From Heliocybe sulcata (taxonomy: Eukaryota > Basidiomycota > Agaricomycetes > Gloeophyllales > Gloeophyllaceae): a stretch of DNA of 64,000 nucleotides. This document shows, piece by piece, positions 11,177 to 24,936 of this stretch (its first letter is position 1; every line of letters begins with the position of its first letter). The stretch covers positions 987,078 to 1,051,077 of the forward strand of contig ML213507.1 in NCBI GenBank assembly GCA_004369045.1, in the 5' to 3' direction. The position numbers and the translations under genes are program-made. The notes beneath the pieces were generated by a model. The model was not told where the DNA came from. It saw only the letters and a program-made list of their open reading frames with translations, and did not search any database.

Positions 11177-11262
11177 TGTCCCTAGCGTGAGTCGAACACG
11201 CGGCTTCACGGGCCTATCATAGCAACCACAACGTGATGATTTAACCACTAATCGATAGGGAC
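11177..11262 (-). tRNA. tRNA-His(GTG) with a 14-nt intron
   Basis: The cloverleaf folds cleanly on the minus strand: acceptor GTCCCTA/TAGGGAC, D-stem GATT/AATC, anticodon stem TCACG/CGTGA and T-arm GCGTG TTCGACT CACGC. The anticodon GTG sits in the loop TTGTGG, and a 14-nt intron follows position 37 in the canonical place. The discriminator base is A, as in eukaryotic tRNA-His, and the base before position 1 is G (11263). The total is 86 nt, that is 72 plus the intron. Confidence 0.93.
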
Positions 11263-11439
11263 CAAAAGATTTGTAACTTTCAATTTATATATTACAAGTA
11301 AACCCAGTTGTCGCTAAATATGGCTACCGATAGACCGAGAACAATTCCAGTTTTCTCCACGCCACCGCACAGTCTAGAACGTCATTTCGATGCGCGTCCG
11401 ACTCTCTTTACTGCGCATCGACCGACTCTCTCGACTGCC

Positions 11440-12306
11440 ATGAGGAAGACTTCCTACGTTGTCACATTCTTCGCCGTCTCTATATGCCTGGCTTTTGTAC
11501 GTTTCATGCTTCATATACGGGTAGCGGAGAAACTGACTCGTAGGACAGACACTGTTTTCCGCATACTCTCCGGACTGGTTCGCCTAGCTCGCGATATTGA
11601 CCGTGGACGCCATCTAACCATACATTCAAAGGCTTTACGAGACAGGTCCTGACCTTCCATATACGCGAGCGAGCATCCGCTATGGTCTTCTTGAAGTCTG
11701 CGAGCGACAGAAGGTCATGATTCCCGGTCCTGACGGAAGCAAAATCGATTACACGCGATACGAATGTCGGCCATGGCCTGCGCGCGTGACAGACAAGTGC
11801 GAGACGGACAACAAGACGTTCTGCGTGGAGTGGACAAGTGCCGGGTACTTGGTTGAGCTCAGCATCGGGTTCGCGGTGACCGCTCTGCTTGCCATTATCT
11901 TCGGAGTCAGCACGCACTCCCGAAGGAGAAGGATTTGGAGGGCTGTTGCGGGTCTTGTTGCTGTCCATGGTATGGAATGAGCTGCTTCTGCGATTTCTGA
12001 AGCAGCGCTGATCACCCCCATCCAGGTGTCCTGCAAGTCGTCGCGTTCTCATTAATAACCGACGCTTATCGCAAGTCCCGATATGCTCCATTCGAGCATG
12101 CCCGCCCAAGTACGCCTCGACCTCTTACTGCGCATTAATTATGCTTAGCACTTTCTTTAGGCACTTCTTATGTTCTGAACGCAGTGGATTGGGTGGCGGC
12201 TATTTTCATTGTCTTTGGTGTTGTGACCACAGGCCTGTCCGCCGATGCCGGTCACAGATGGGCCGCTGGAAACAGGGCCTACCAGCCGATCCGTGGTGGG
12301 GAGTAA
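11440..12306 (+). CDS. four-span (claudin-like) fungal membrane protein
   Basis: A 217-residue integral membrane protein. Exons are 11440-11496, 11549-11577 (29 nt), 11632-11969, 12026-12109 and 12161-12306 (654 nt). Four hydrophobic segments are visible: the N-terminal anchor MRKTSYVVTFFAVSICLAF, ELSIGFAVTALLAIIFGVS, the segment around LQVVAFSLITDAYR, and WVAAIFIVFGVVTTGLSAD. The first extracytoplasmic loop contains GLLEVCERQ, then conserved Cys residues (YECRPWPARVTDKC and FCVEW), a claudin/PMP22-like arrangement. After the second span is a basic THSRRRRIWRAVAG loop, and the tail reads GHRWAAGNRAYQPI. This family is common in basidiomycetes, but its function is not established. The start ATG precedes the first span directly. 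Confidence 0.8.
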
Positions 12307-12490
12307 AGTGTTCATATTTTGCCGTCGCTCTCCTCTATTCACGACCTATCACGAATTGACTTTCACGACCGGAAGCATCGCGTCCCTTGCCTCGCTCACA
12401 GTGCCCTGAAGGACCACGCTTGTTTTGCCTTTCACAACACTTGTATTATATACACGATATTATTGTCATTAGCATGATCCTGGTCTTGAT

Positions 12491-14563
12491 CTACTCTTCG
12501 GGATAATCCACCTGATCGTACAACCTAAGTGTCTCGTTCCAATCCCTCTTTCTCCTTCTCCTGATAGAAAAATACTTTGCCCGGCTCTCCCACCTTCCCC
12601 TGACTCTTCCCTTCTCCCTGCCGCCGCTTTCCAAGAAATACGTCTCTGGATCCTCCGGTAACCCTAAACGCTTGGCGAGCTTCATAACCCGCTCGAACAG
12701 GTCTTTCCGCAGAGCGGCGATCTCTGCCAACGTCCTATTCCTGACAAGCAGCAATCGAGCCAGCGCTGCGACGGCTCTGAACGCTGACACCGCATCCTCC
12801 ATCCACCGGAGGGTCATCCACATGATGACTGGGACGACCACAGCGGTTATCGGGGCTACCGGTAGTGTGGCGAGCATGCTGAAGAAGTAGACGCATACAC
12901 CTGAGATGAGTCCGTACACCAGTTTGTATTGAGCGATTTCGTCCCAAGTGTCCCAGATAGGGCCCGTCCTCTTGAAGTTGCGCACGGCGACGTAGGTTGT
13001 GATGACGATGGGTGACCATAAGATGAACCCGGCGATGGAAATGAAGCTGAGGAAGAGTGTCCAGCCGAGACGAATGAAGATACGGCGGAAGATGCTAAAC
13101 CGGGATAGAGGTCTTCGAATGCGGTCATCTTTGACTCCCCATCTGGACAAAGTATCTTGGTACGCCTAATAAGATACATTAGCGATGGTCATAGCACCGG
13201 AGTGCGAGCATCTCACTTTTAGATCCTGACGCAACTTTCGGAGCTCTTCAATCTCTACCCACATCTCTGTCTTCTCCCCCTCACTCCCGCTATTGGTCGC
13301 ACTCCCATTCGCATCGCCATTGGCAGTCATAATCGTCAACTTAAACGCGTCCAAAAATGTCCTGGTCACTCGAACGAAGTCGCCCAGACTCATACGCGTT
13401 CCGAGGGGTGCATACATCCTTGCCGCGAGTTTGGACGTACGGACAAGATCCCAGGAGGGGGAGTCGAGCGTTCCGGAGCTGATCTGCTGGTGCATGCGGG
13501 CTGTGAGCATCCGGATGGCGCTGTAGTCGACCGGAGTCAGCATTTCTGGGTTATTCTAGTGCCATCGGTGAAAAGTATGTTTCGAGGATAACAGCATGTG
13601 GCTTACCTTCGGCGTGAATTTCATTGGAGGGTGGAAGGTGACAAGCACGTCAGATCTCCAATGCTGCCTATGCCTTCAGATCCTTCCGTCAAGATATATA
13701 AACGTTTCGAACAGCAGGAACTCACATATAGGTGATCGAGCAGTTGAGGATAGACATTTCGAAATTTGGGTTATCGCGATTTCTGGATAGGACGTCCGAC
13801 ACGAGCCGGGCAACTGGAGGAAGATTATAACGGGTCCCAGGAAAGAAAATAGCGTGCCCTACCGCCTGTCTTCAGCGGTGCTATACTGGGATGAAAGCGA
13901 CTGGCCCCTTCGGGAAAGAGGCAGACGGCGTCACCTAGCTCCAAAGCCTAAGATAATGCACATGGCGTTGAATGAATATATCATGAGCTGAATGACCGGA
14001 TGGACAAACTTACATCCATTAGGTGGCCCATGACCATGGTGTTATCCACTACTTGGTCGCCGAAGTCCTTGCGCCTCTTAATAGGGACTGTCCCAGCGGA
14101 CTCGATGAGCCAACTCGTGAATGTCTTCCTCCCGAATTGAGTCGATTTGGCCGTCAATCTAAGCATATTGCGGCGCTGCATGTCTGTGAGATGACGAACA
14201 TTCCTATGACGATATTCTACGTACCCAACGAGGGATCGCCGTCACGAGCAACCTGCATTTTGATGAGGAGCTGAATATGCTTATATCTTTCTCAAACTCA
14301 CAGAGCATCCGTGAGTGAGTTGCTGTGATTTGCGCATACGATACTGGGTCCGAGTGTCAGCACCTAAACATGGCCGGGCATTGCTAACATGTTTCACTGA
14401 CCATGGCTCCCCAGTCTTCGGTACATAGTCAGCATTCTCTACAACAATAGTGCCGTAGAAGATCTTCAAAACGAACTTGAAGAGTAGACTTAGCAACTAC
14501 GGTCAGCCTTCACCAGCATCCCTCCGACAATGCCTTCATTACCGAATGAGAAAATAGGACCAT
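12491..14563 (-). CDS. Glycerol-3-phosphate/DHAP acyltransferase (SCT1/GPT2 type)
   Basis: This membrane acyltransferase makes lysophosphatidic acid in the ER, the first step of glycerolipid synthesis. I read ten exons: 14543-14563, 14402-14496, 14302-14343, 14225-14252, 14014-14175, 13863-13947, 13726-13813, 13607-13667, 13217-13555 and 12491-13165 (1,596 nt, 531 aa). PlsC motifs appear in order: CIVCANHSNSLTDALLL (the His/Asp motif), SWLIESAGTVPIKRRKDF, and CLFPEGASRFHPSIAPLKTG. Then come YMQHWRSDVLVTFHPPM and a C-terminal half with transmembrane segments around PIWDTWDEIAQYKLVYG. It diverges from RRP12 across 313 bp. It is somewhat shorter than yeast Sct1/Gpt2. The tiny first exon (seven codons) is the least certain part. 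Confidence 0.88.
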
Positions 14564-14876
14564 GATGTCCGCGTTCCTTCTGGCATTTTCGCAAGACAGT
14601 ATCAGTTCGAGGACAAGGTGTTCACCGTCGCCTTTCGACGACCGACAGGAAGTGTTAAGGATCCATCCACAGTGACCTGGCAATGACGCTTTTAAGGATG
14701 AATCCCGCCAAGCTAAGCGAAGGAGGAGGAGACCGTGGGACACGCGACATGGACTGCCTGGAACGGCAATCATCCAAAATTCAATACGTGCAGCCTGTAT
14801 GCACGCAAATATATCTCGTTCCTGCTCTCCACTCTTCTCTGAGGTGTCTTAGGTTGCACGTATTGCAGCAAAAACG

Positions 14877-17800
14877 ATGGAGCAAACCCTGAGCAAGATA
14901 CGGCCTCACACAAACTCCTCCTTGGCCCACCAAAAAACACCGGCTACTCTCCTCAGAGCACTGGAGGCTACCCTCGATGAGCAGAAGATTGAGAGGACGC
15001 CCACAGCGTATTTCGCTGCTTTATTGACAACGCTAGAGGGGACTTTGCAGAAGGACGATGCTTCGTTTGGCGAAGGTGATGTACTGCCAGCCGAACTGTA
15101 TCTCTTGTCCCTGGTCATACCCTTCGTTCAACCTTCCGTAATCTGTGCAAATTTGAATACACTGCTGTCCCTTACGGCACCCCTCTTTCCCCATCTTGTT
15201 CCCTATGCACCACCACTGCGTTCGCAAATCACGATTTACGGGGCTGCTATTGAGTCGCTCGATCGGAGTCACCTCGAAAACCCGACCCTCCGGCAGTCCT
15301 TTGCCTCTCTGCTACACCTATGTCTAGACCCGCGTCCGAAAGTACGAAGAAGGGCTGCGGAGGTCGTGAAAGAGGTTATGGACAAGCCACCCGTACCTTT
15401 GACTACCCACCCTTATGCAGAGCGAGTCGCAGAATGGGTGCAAAGTACCCTGGCCGAGGTTAATTCGGGCGCACCTCAAAAATTCAAGGGCAAAAAGAGC
15501 GAAACAGATGTAACCGACACGGCCATTCATCTACTTTCCTTCTTGCGCCCGGTGCTTCTCAAGTTACCGCCGTCCGTAAGTGAGCTCTGGAATCACCCTC
15601 GTATTCCGCCTAATGTTGTTTAGTCCTTCCCGTCCATCGCCTCCGTACTCCTCTCCCTTCCTCGCTTTGCCAACCCATACCTCTCCCAATCTGCCTACTC
15701 TCTCCTTTCCGACCTCCTTGCCCTCCCCTCTGCTGACTCCGAAAGCCGCATCGCCGACCAGACCTCCTCCATCGTCCAAGCCGTCGTCTCCAACCCCCCA
15801 ATCAAGTCAGACACAGCGCTCGCTCCAGCGTGGGTAGAGGTTGTTGGGCATGCTATGCTTGCGTACCACGCATCTCACCCGGAGCCGTACGCGCAGGAAC
15901 TCGGACGCGTGTGGAAGGTTATCTGGCCATTCCTTGAATCGTCGGATGCTCCTACTCGTACAGCGGCAGCACAGAGCATGCAGATGCTAGCACAATGCTT
16001 CACTTCGGCGCTGATTACGGCTGCTGTGAAGGAAGCGGTTGCAACTGAACACAAGTCAACCGTTGGCAAGATCGTGGTGGACGCAAGAAAAGCCCTCGAC
16101 GCTTTGGCTTTTGCTCGATCAATACCTGAAGTCCTTCTTGTTAATGCAGCTCTGTTTGAGAACCTCCGCTACCGACCTGATGGCTCAAGGACGACTCCGA
16201 CAGCTGCTCAGTCGCTCATGCTACCTACAGTCCAGAAGATCGCGGAGCTCAGAGTAAAGAAGAACTTTGAGTTCAAGGAAGCTGCTGATACCACCTTAGG
16301 AGTGGCGATGAGCGTCTTGGGACCGCAAGTGCTCTTGGAAACAATCCCGCTCAACATCGAACCCGCTGACCGGTGAGTGAAGAGCCCTGTAAATCTATTT
16401 AGGTCCTGACATGTTCCTTTTTACCAGGCAAGCAGGTCGTGAGCCCCGCGCATTCCTGCTTCCCTTATTATCTCAGCCGCACCCGTCGCCTCTCAAGTAT
16501 TTCATTGACTATTTCGTCCCGCTCAGTGAGCGCATGTTCGACTACCAGCAGACTGCCGAGTCCGAAGGACGGCAAGCGGAGGCGAAAGTGTGGAGCGTAC
16601 TCGTATCCCAAATTTGGAGTGGACTGGTTGGGTATTGTTATGGGACCCTCGATCTGCAAGAGGTGCTTATACTATGTGCTCTCTTCGTATGCGAAGCTCA
16701 TGAATGGTTCTCTAGAGCTTCACCCCGCAGTTTGCTCAACTTCTATCTCAAGTCCTGTACACCCAACCTGAGCTGAGACCGGCAGTCCTCCGAGCGCTGA
16801 AGGTGATCATTAGCTCCAACCTGGCTTTGGCTTCCGAGCGTGGCAGCGAAGGAAGAGAGGAACTCCCGAGCAGTGTAGAGGTCGATGCTATCTCGCCGGA
16901 AGCGGCAGCTCGGAACGTGCAGTACCTGAAGACGCAAGCGGAGAGCTGGCTAGCAGTATTGTTCAACGTATTCTCCACTGCTGACGATCGTAGCTCCGTC
17001 GGGGATGTTATAGCCGCTTGGGCCGCTCTCGCTGGAGAAAAGGTATTGTGGCAGTCTCTCAAGAATACCCTTAGCGTCTGATCGTGTTCCAGGAAGTGAC
17101 GAAAGCCTACGCGAAAGTGCTGGACCTGTTCAAACGAAACGTGGCAGGCGACGCGGCCGTCACGGCGACGACGCAGGATTTACTCGTCATCTTGCTGCCC
17201 TATCTCACGGCTGCTGATGCCTCGGCGCTCTTCGAATTCTGCCTTGCCTCGCAGGTTATTGGGCATAAAGATAATGCGGTGCAGAAGAGAGGGTATAAGA
17301 TCCTGGCGAAGTTGGCGGAGAGTGGGAAGGTAGCGTTCAGCGCGGAGGACGTTTTAAACCAGCTTGAACAAGTAGTTGATAAGCTGGCGGCGGCGGGGAA
17401 GAAGGAGCGGTATCACCTCCTCTCAATTATCGTCGCCAACATCCCTGACAGTTCTTTGCACCTTGTTCCTTCGTTAATACCGGAGGCTGTTCTTGGAACC
17501 AAAGAGCCCTCAGAGAAAGCTCGTGGGGCTGCGTTCGACCTTGTAGTAGCGATGGGCAATAAGATGAACCAGGGTGGTGTTGTCAGGCGTGACATGGTCG
17601 ACGGCATGGATGAAGATGCGGCAGGCGAAGGTCAGTAATTTTAGTGTGTTTGCTCTACTTCTTTCACTGATAAGCTTGTGTCGCATCCAGTTTCTGCTAG
17701 CGTCGAGGAATACATGACGATGGTTGCTGGAGGCTTGGCAGGAGCCAGTCCCCATATGGTCAGCGCAACCGTGACGGCCATCTCAAGGCTGGTCTTCGAG

Positions 17801-19071
17801 TTCAAAGGTACTTCTTCATGACTTCCGATTTCATTCATCGACTAATTATTGGCATGTTGTCGCTACAGACTCTATCTCGGACAAGATGCACAGCGAGATC
17901 TTTTCGACATTGCTTGTCTTCCTATCCTCTGCTAACAGAGAGATCGTCAAGTCGACTCTCGGTTATGTGAAGCTCGCAATCCACACGCTACCGACTCCAT
18001 TGATGCGCCCACAGCTCCCCGAGTTGGTTAAGGCGCTGCTTGGCTGGTCGCATCAGCACAATAACCACTTCAAGCTCAAGGTCCGACATATTTTTGAACG
18101 GATGATCCGTCGTTTTGGCTATGACGATGTGTATGCCTGCGCGCAGGAGGAAGACGGCCGGAAAGTTCTTTCGAATATCAAGAAGCGGAAAGATAGGGCG
18201 AAACGGAAGAAGGCCATGGCTGAGGAGGCGGAAGATGACGCGCAGGTACGCTGATAGATCTCCGATGAAGTCACACTGCTGACTGGGTCTTCGTTTTTCA
18301 CAGGATGTCTCTGCTAAGCCCGCAGCGGGCGATGCGTTCGAGGATGTCTTGTACGGCAGCGAAAGCGAACTGGAGTCAAGCGACGATGAGGGCCCATCGC
18401 AACCCTCGAAACAAAAGAAGAAGGGTGATAAGGTCGGAGCACGACTGCGACTCGACGGCGATGAGCCCATGGATCTGCTTGAAGGTGCTGCATCTCGAAT
18501 TGCTAGTAAGTACTGCTTCTCTCGTGGAATGCTTCGTGACCTTCATGTCCCGGCCCTTAGCCTCGCAGTCACGTCGCAGAAAACCTGGTCAGGACGCCGG
18601 CCGGTTTAAAACAGACGAGGACACGGGCAAGATGGTTATTGATAACAGCGACTCAGAAGAGGCACCAATGGAGGAAGATGTGGTCGGGACGGCGTACCGG
18701 GAAGGGCTGACGTCTGTTGACGGATTCACTCGGGGTCCGAACGGGCGCGTAAAAGCCAACAGGAACACAAAAAAGCGGAGAAGAGAGAATGCGGAGACAG
18801 ATCAGGATGTTGAGATGGAAGACGCCACCAGTGCTCAGGACGCTAAAAAGGGTAGCAAGCAACGAAAAACCGAGCCGAAGCTTGGGCATGAATTCAAAGC
18901 CAAGGTACGACAAATCCCTGTCTTCTCTATCTTCATGTGAACTAATTTGACAAACAGAGGGCGGGGGGCGATGTCAAGACGGGGGGAATCGACCCTTATG
19001 CATATTTACCTCTGTCCCAGGCGGCTAAGAAGGGACGTCGTAACAAGATTGGCATCGCCGGGAAGCGCTGA
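14877..19071 (+). CDS. RRP12: Ribosomal RNA-processing protein 12 (RRP12, NUC173 domain)
   Basis: This HEAT-repeat nucleolar protein is needed for maturation and export of both ribosomal subunits. Ten exons: 14877-15575, 15624-16372, 16428-16662, 16716-17042, 17093-17630, 17691-17807, 17869-18245, 18304-18505, 18561-18904 and 18958-19071. They total 3,702 nt (1,233 aa; yeast Rrp12 is 1,228). The N-terminus reads IRPHTNSSLAHQKTPATLL, and the NUC173 region includes PKVRRRAAEVVKEVM. Helical repeats fill the middle. The C-terminus is typical of the family: a basic NIKKRKDRAKRKKAM stretch, an acidic region, RRRKPGQDAGRFKTDEDTGK, and GGIDPYAYLPLSQAAKK near the stop. The intron after 18505 was placed by requiring continuity into RRRKPGQ. 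Confidence 0.95.
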
Positions 19072-19438
19072 TCATAGCACCTCTTGGAGATTGAGTTTTG
19101 ACAGCTTTCTCGGACCTGATGGTAGGCAACCGTGTCCTGTATTAAATTAAGTTGTACGTAGGTCAACGGATAGCCACTATGAGCGCAGAGAAAGCAGATA
19201 GCATAGAATCGGGAAACGTATGGAATACATGAAATCGAAGGAGTGTGGGATGCAGGAGAGTCCGTTGGGAACTGTGGGATTGCAGGTATGATCAATTAGT
19301 TCGGTGTATAACAAAAGGTGGGCAGCGACAATCAAAAGAGGTGGCAAGGTACCATACGCGACAACAACAATAGATACGGGCAAATGCATGACTATCCACC
19401 CCAAAGCTCTAATGCGAAAACTGAGCAAACTACCGAAA
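19072..19438. other. convergent 3' region
   Basis: A 367-bp gap between the stops of RRP12 (plus) and the disordered protein (minus). I see only 3' untranslated sequence and no gene. Confidence 0.4.
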
Positions 19439-22400
19439 TCATCTCAGCAGATCAATGCGTTGATCGTTGGACGGGTACCGATATGCAACGAACTCGGCGT
19501 CCTGCTGGACCAGGTCCTCCAGATTTCTCCGAGACATCACGGACATCCGAGGGAGGGTGCTGTGACCCGAACCCTGTTGTCCCTCTCCGGAGTCAGACGT
19601 CCGCCACCCGCTGTAGTCCGGAGACGGACTGATGACATGAACATCCCTAGCATCCGGTGGAGGAGACTTCTTCCCAAAAAGCGAGGACAACCCAAAACGA
19701 CTCTTGCGCTTGCTGGGAGCTTGCGCTTGCATAGTCGGCCGCAGTTGCGACTCGTATCGTACGTCATCGAGGCGTCCGAGAGAGCGGCGCGAGCTGCCAA
19801 ATTCATTATATTTACTTGCGAAGGGTGCACCAACTATGGCACCCGGGCCGGTCATCATAACCCCCTTCGGAGGTCCATTCACGTTCAGCTGCGGCCGGGA
19901 ACTGATGCCCCCAAAGGATTGCCGTCGGACTTCACTGGTTCTGAAAGGAGCCTGTGGAGCGACCAGGCCATTGGAAAGGATGGGAGGCTCGTATGTGAAC
20001 ACAGTCTGCGGACGGGTATCCGTAGGGAAACGCACTTCCGCTTCGTCAGGAAGAGGAGGCAGCGATTTCTCTCGTTGCATTAGAGAAGCAGGGCGTGTCG
20101 TGCTTGGTGACAGCGTCGTGCCATATGAGGAATTCATGGATCCTTGGAAGCTCCGGCCTCGCGCTTCGGGTTCTGACAAGATAGCTTGCATGTTCCTCAT
20201 ACTCGGGGACCTCGGTTCGTCCGCACTCGCAGGGTAAATCTGACGCATCTCGGGTTCGTCGTTCCCGCCGTTCTTCTGGTTATCATATCCATCTCGATCT
20301 GGAACAGATTTACGAGACGATGAAGGTGAAGGCAGGAGGCTAGAGGGTGCTGTTGGGGGAGACATACCGGCTGGGGATGCAGGATAGCTTTGCAAGGAAG
20401 ACGGCAAAGATGGCATAGATTGGCGCGGCGATGACATGCCCTGATCTCCACCAGACATCCCCCCTCCCCCGCGGTCTACGAGGTAAGACAATGGAGGCGG
20501 AGGTGCAAGTGGCAGATCGTCCTCGGGATGAGCATGGCCGTTGCTGCCGATATGAGCTTCGCTCTTTGACGAGGCGCCGGTGACGATGCGCCATATCTTC
20601 GCAAGACCCTTCTTCTTCTTTTTCGACTTGATAGTGTCGCCCTTTGGACCTTGAAACTCCGCAGGATCCATTTGCGCATCTGCAGCCCACATCTGACTAA
20701 GCCGAAGCGAAGGTGCATTACTGCTGATATCAACCGAAGGATGGGCGCCATGTCCCGGTCGAGCCTGCTCTCGCTGCAAAGCAACGCTAATACAAATATT
20801 TAGATATAGTCCAGCATAGTCTCAAAATCGGACTTACTGCATGTCGACCATACTACCTGACATCCCCGACGCCGCAAGACTGTTCTGACTCCTCCATCCA
20901 GGGGACAAGTTACCCAAACCGAAGAAGCGTGAGCGTCTATTAGGTGACGCCGACCCGATACTCTGGACGTCCGAGAATGACGCCTGCGAATAGGCTCGAG
21001 GGATGGCTGGCCTGTCGGTAGTGAGAACACTCATAGGCCTGCCAGGAGCAGTTTGCGTATTCCGTGGCCCAGGCCGCGGTCCCGAATGGAAGCCTCCGTC
21101 TGTATGAGGAAGAGGACTCTGCACAGAGTAGATTGAGTTAACGTCAATAACCGAGCCGCGCGAGGATTTCCGCGCTCGGCTCCTCTCTCGTTTCTCTTCC
21201 TTTTTCCTCTCCTTCTCCTCCTTACGGACGTCGACATGCTCGACAATCATGCCATTCTCGAGCAGCGTGACCTCGCGTGAGTGGCTGTTGAGGATGCCGG
21301 CAGAAGGCAACGACGCCGAGCGCGGCGTCTTGATGCGGATTCCGCCCGTATCATCGTCGGGCACCGCGCTACTGCCCAATTCATAAGCGGACCGGCGCAA
21401 TTGAGAATATGTATCGCGGGCTTTATTCTCGAGCAACCGGGACTCTTGCAACGCCTGAGCACGTGCGAGTGTCTCCGCTTCGAGGAGCATACGCTGGTTC
21501 TTTACGTAGCTCGCGACAGTCTGCTGCCGCGCGCTAGGCTCTTTGGGATTCTGGGCACTACATTGAGAACGGGAGATACCAATTGATTGACGCCCAACTT
21601 ACCATGCTGATCCATATCTTGAGGTGGTGTTCTGTGAGGAAATCACCCTTGGAGTTGGGCCTCGTGGGATCAGGATTGACGACGCCAGCTGCCTCCTCTT
21701 GTTCTTCCTTCTCGCATAGCTCGAGGTAGAATATGTCGCTCTCCCTCTCCCATACCCCAGGCGACGTCACGTCGACGTCGGCCATGTCTTGGTCACGCAT
21801 CGCACACTCGATGCAAACCTCTTCCTGGGGCACGGGAGGGTTTTGAGAAAGGATTGGGTTAACGCCGTTAGGAGCAGATGCGGGGGTCACGTATGTAGGG
21901 TGCTGTGCGTAGGCGCGGGGCTTTGGGGATACGGGGATAGGAACAGAAGAAGATGCATTGTACGTGGCGGAGCCAGAGGCCTGGAGCATGGAGGAACTGC
22001 CGGGGTTGTTGTTAGGGCCAGCACTGACGCCCGCGGCTGGCAACGAAGGATGTCGAGGAGAGGAAGGTAAAAGGGCAGCAGGAGTATCCGCCCATGTCGG
22101 ATTCTGACTCGACGACCTGGGTCGACCAGACGGGCCTTGCGGCGTCGTCGAAGGCTCCCTGGTGTTGTCAGCGCCATTCTGCCTGACCTCGCCGGAGCCA
22201 CCTGGTTGCGGAGAATGGTCGTCCAAACTGTTGGTGTACCTGTCAACAACCCGTCGCGAGCCTCCGTTCGACGACGAATACGACTCCTTCAGCTGCGATT
22301 GATGCTGTTGGACATCCGCCCAGGCGTCGTACGGGCGCGGCGACTCGGCCACGCGCCGTTGTTGGTCTTGCGCAAAGGAGTCGACAGCAGAACGAGGCCT

Positions 22401-22655
22401 CATCTGTGAATCGCTAAGCCCATTGACACCTCGCCCGTCGTCGTCTCTGCTGGGCCCCGCACCCCCATTGGACATCATGACGCTACTTCGACGATCAGAA
22501 CCTCGGGAAGAAGGCGTGACAGTGGGGTATCGTTGGTCCTTTAAGTCGAGTTCTGAAATACCCAAATTGCGTGGGTAACCGCTGATGTGAGAATGCACGT
22601 TGGAGGCGAGCAGGCCCATGCCGTCTGCTGGAGAGGGGGGAATCGCGGTGGCCAT
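19439..22655 (-). CDS. large disordered fungal protein, function unknown
   Basis: A 1,037-residue protein in three exons: 21603-22655, 20838-21550 and 19439-20786 (3,114 nt). Most of it is low-complexity Ser/Pro/Gln/Gly sequence. One compact block looks conserved and folded: EEVCIECAMRDQDMADVDV, then WERESDIFY, with two Cys spaced CxxC, followed by FLTEHHLKIW and the helix QQTVASYVKNQRMLLEAETL. Later parts include a very basic/acidic coiled stretch (KEEKERKKEEKRERSRARK), the PNRRSRFFGLGNLSPGWRS segment and a KSKKKKKGLAKIWRIVTG segment. That pattern suits a scaffold or signalling protein with short linear motifs. I do not recognise a named family. The ATG at 22655 is the first in the open frame. 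Confidence 0.75.
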
Positions 22656-23317
22656 GATAGTATGATAGGTCGAAAAGCCGCCCACCGGTGGTCTGAACTC
22701 TCGGAGAAACGAAAAGCAAAGAAGGAAAGGATGTAGTCGGAAGCGTTATGTTATTTGCGGTCAGCTGCTGAGCGTCTGACGCCGGTTTGACGTCCCGACA
22801 GCAGGACCTATGAATGGAAGACGACCGAGAGGCGGTTGGATGGACGTTGTCGTCGCCGCCGTCGACGTCGGCGGACTTGCCAGACGGTGAGCAGATAAAA
22901 GTAAAGGATAAGAGGCAATAATGGGAATGCCAAGGATACGGCTGGGTCAGGCGGTGTTAAGAGTCCCGACTCGTGAACGCGGCCTGAACCGCCGCGCTGC
23001 TTCCCATATGAGGAGTGTATATCACCCGCTCAACGTCATTCCCCGTATTGCTGTACGAGAACGAATGCACAAGGATTGATCTGCAGCTAAACTACACCGC
23101 GAACATGTATCATATACAAGCGAAACATAAGCGAGCGGCAGAAGTTCGATCTTCGAGTTCTCGGGTCTGATAATCGCAATTAGAACTGGTCCGACCCAGA
23201 AATGTCTTCCTCGAATCACGACTACACAAAAGCGCCTATGGTAAGGGATTCTGGAGGTTACTTCCGGTACCTGGTATCATATATCAGAAGGATGCCTTGC
23301 GAACGGACTAATTAAAT
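22656..23317. other. intergenic, promoter region
   Basis: A 662-bp gap upstream of the disordered protein and downstream of NDUFS7 (both minus strand). It is GC-rich near 22940-23000. No gene is supported. Confidence 0.4.
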
Positions 23318-24324
<1,007 letters not shown>

Positions 24325-24936
24325 TGTGGTGAAGGTAGAGTTAAGAAGTAAAGTTGAGGACGTTGGCGGCAGCAACGAGCCAATGATACTCGGGACAATG
24401 TCAGTGGCCGGATGCGATCGGGGCGGCCAGCCGGGGTCACGTCTCTCCCGGTCCACCCGCACCAGGCCGGGGACTGCTTTGCCGGATTGGGATGGTGTGG
24501 CGTTTGTTGCAATTCCGCAACACGGATGAAACGGTATGGGGCCAACATATCCCTGTGTATCGAGAAGATGGTTCAAATATACACTCCTTTTGCGCAGTAT
24601 GATCTATGACTCTGCTAGCTACATATTCCGCTGGAAAGGACAATGGATATGACGCTGTACACGGAAACGGAGCAAGGAGAGCCACACAAGAGGAAGAATT
24701 GCATAACACGACAAGTACTCAGCACAACAGAACAAGACAGCCACAACACTTAGCACAGTGGGGAAAGCACGGGTCAACGAAAGCAGCAGCAAGAAGATTC
24801 CGAAAAGAGATACCATCGATCATGTGCCTACTAATCTTCATCTTCCCCTCCGTAGACGACAGAGTCACAACCCGAGTTCGTCGCCATCTAAGATGCCACA
24901 TACAAGGGGAGAAGATGTAGCACTCGAGGCTCTTTC
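24325..24936. other. intergenic
   Basis: A 612-bp gap holding the NDUFS7 promoter and the 3' end of the next minus-strand gene. Overlapping frames occur on both strands, none protein-like. Confidence 0.4.
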
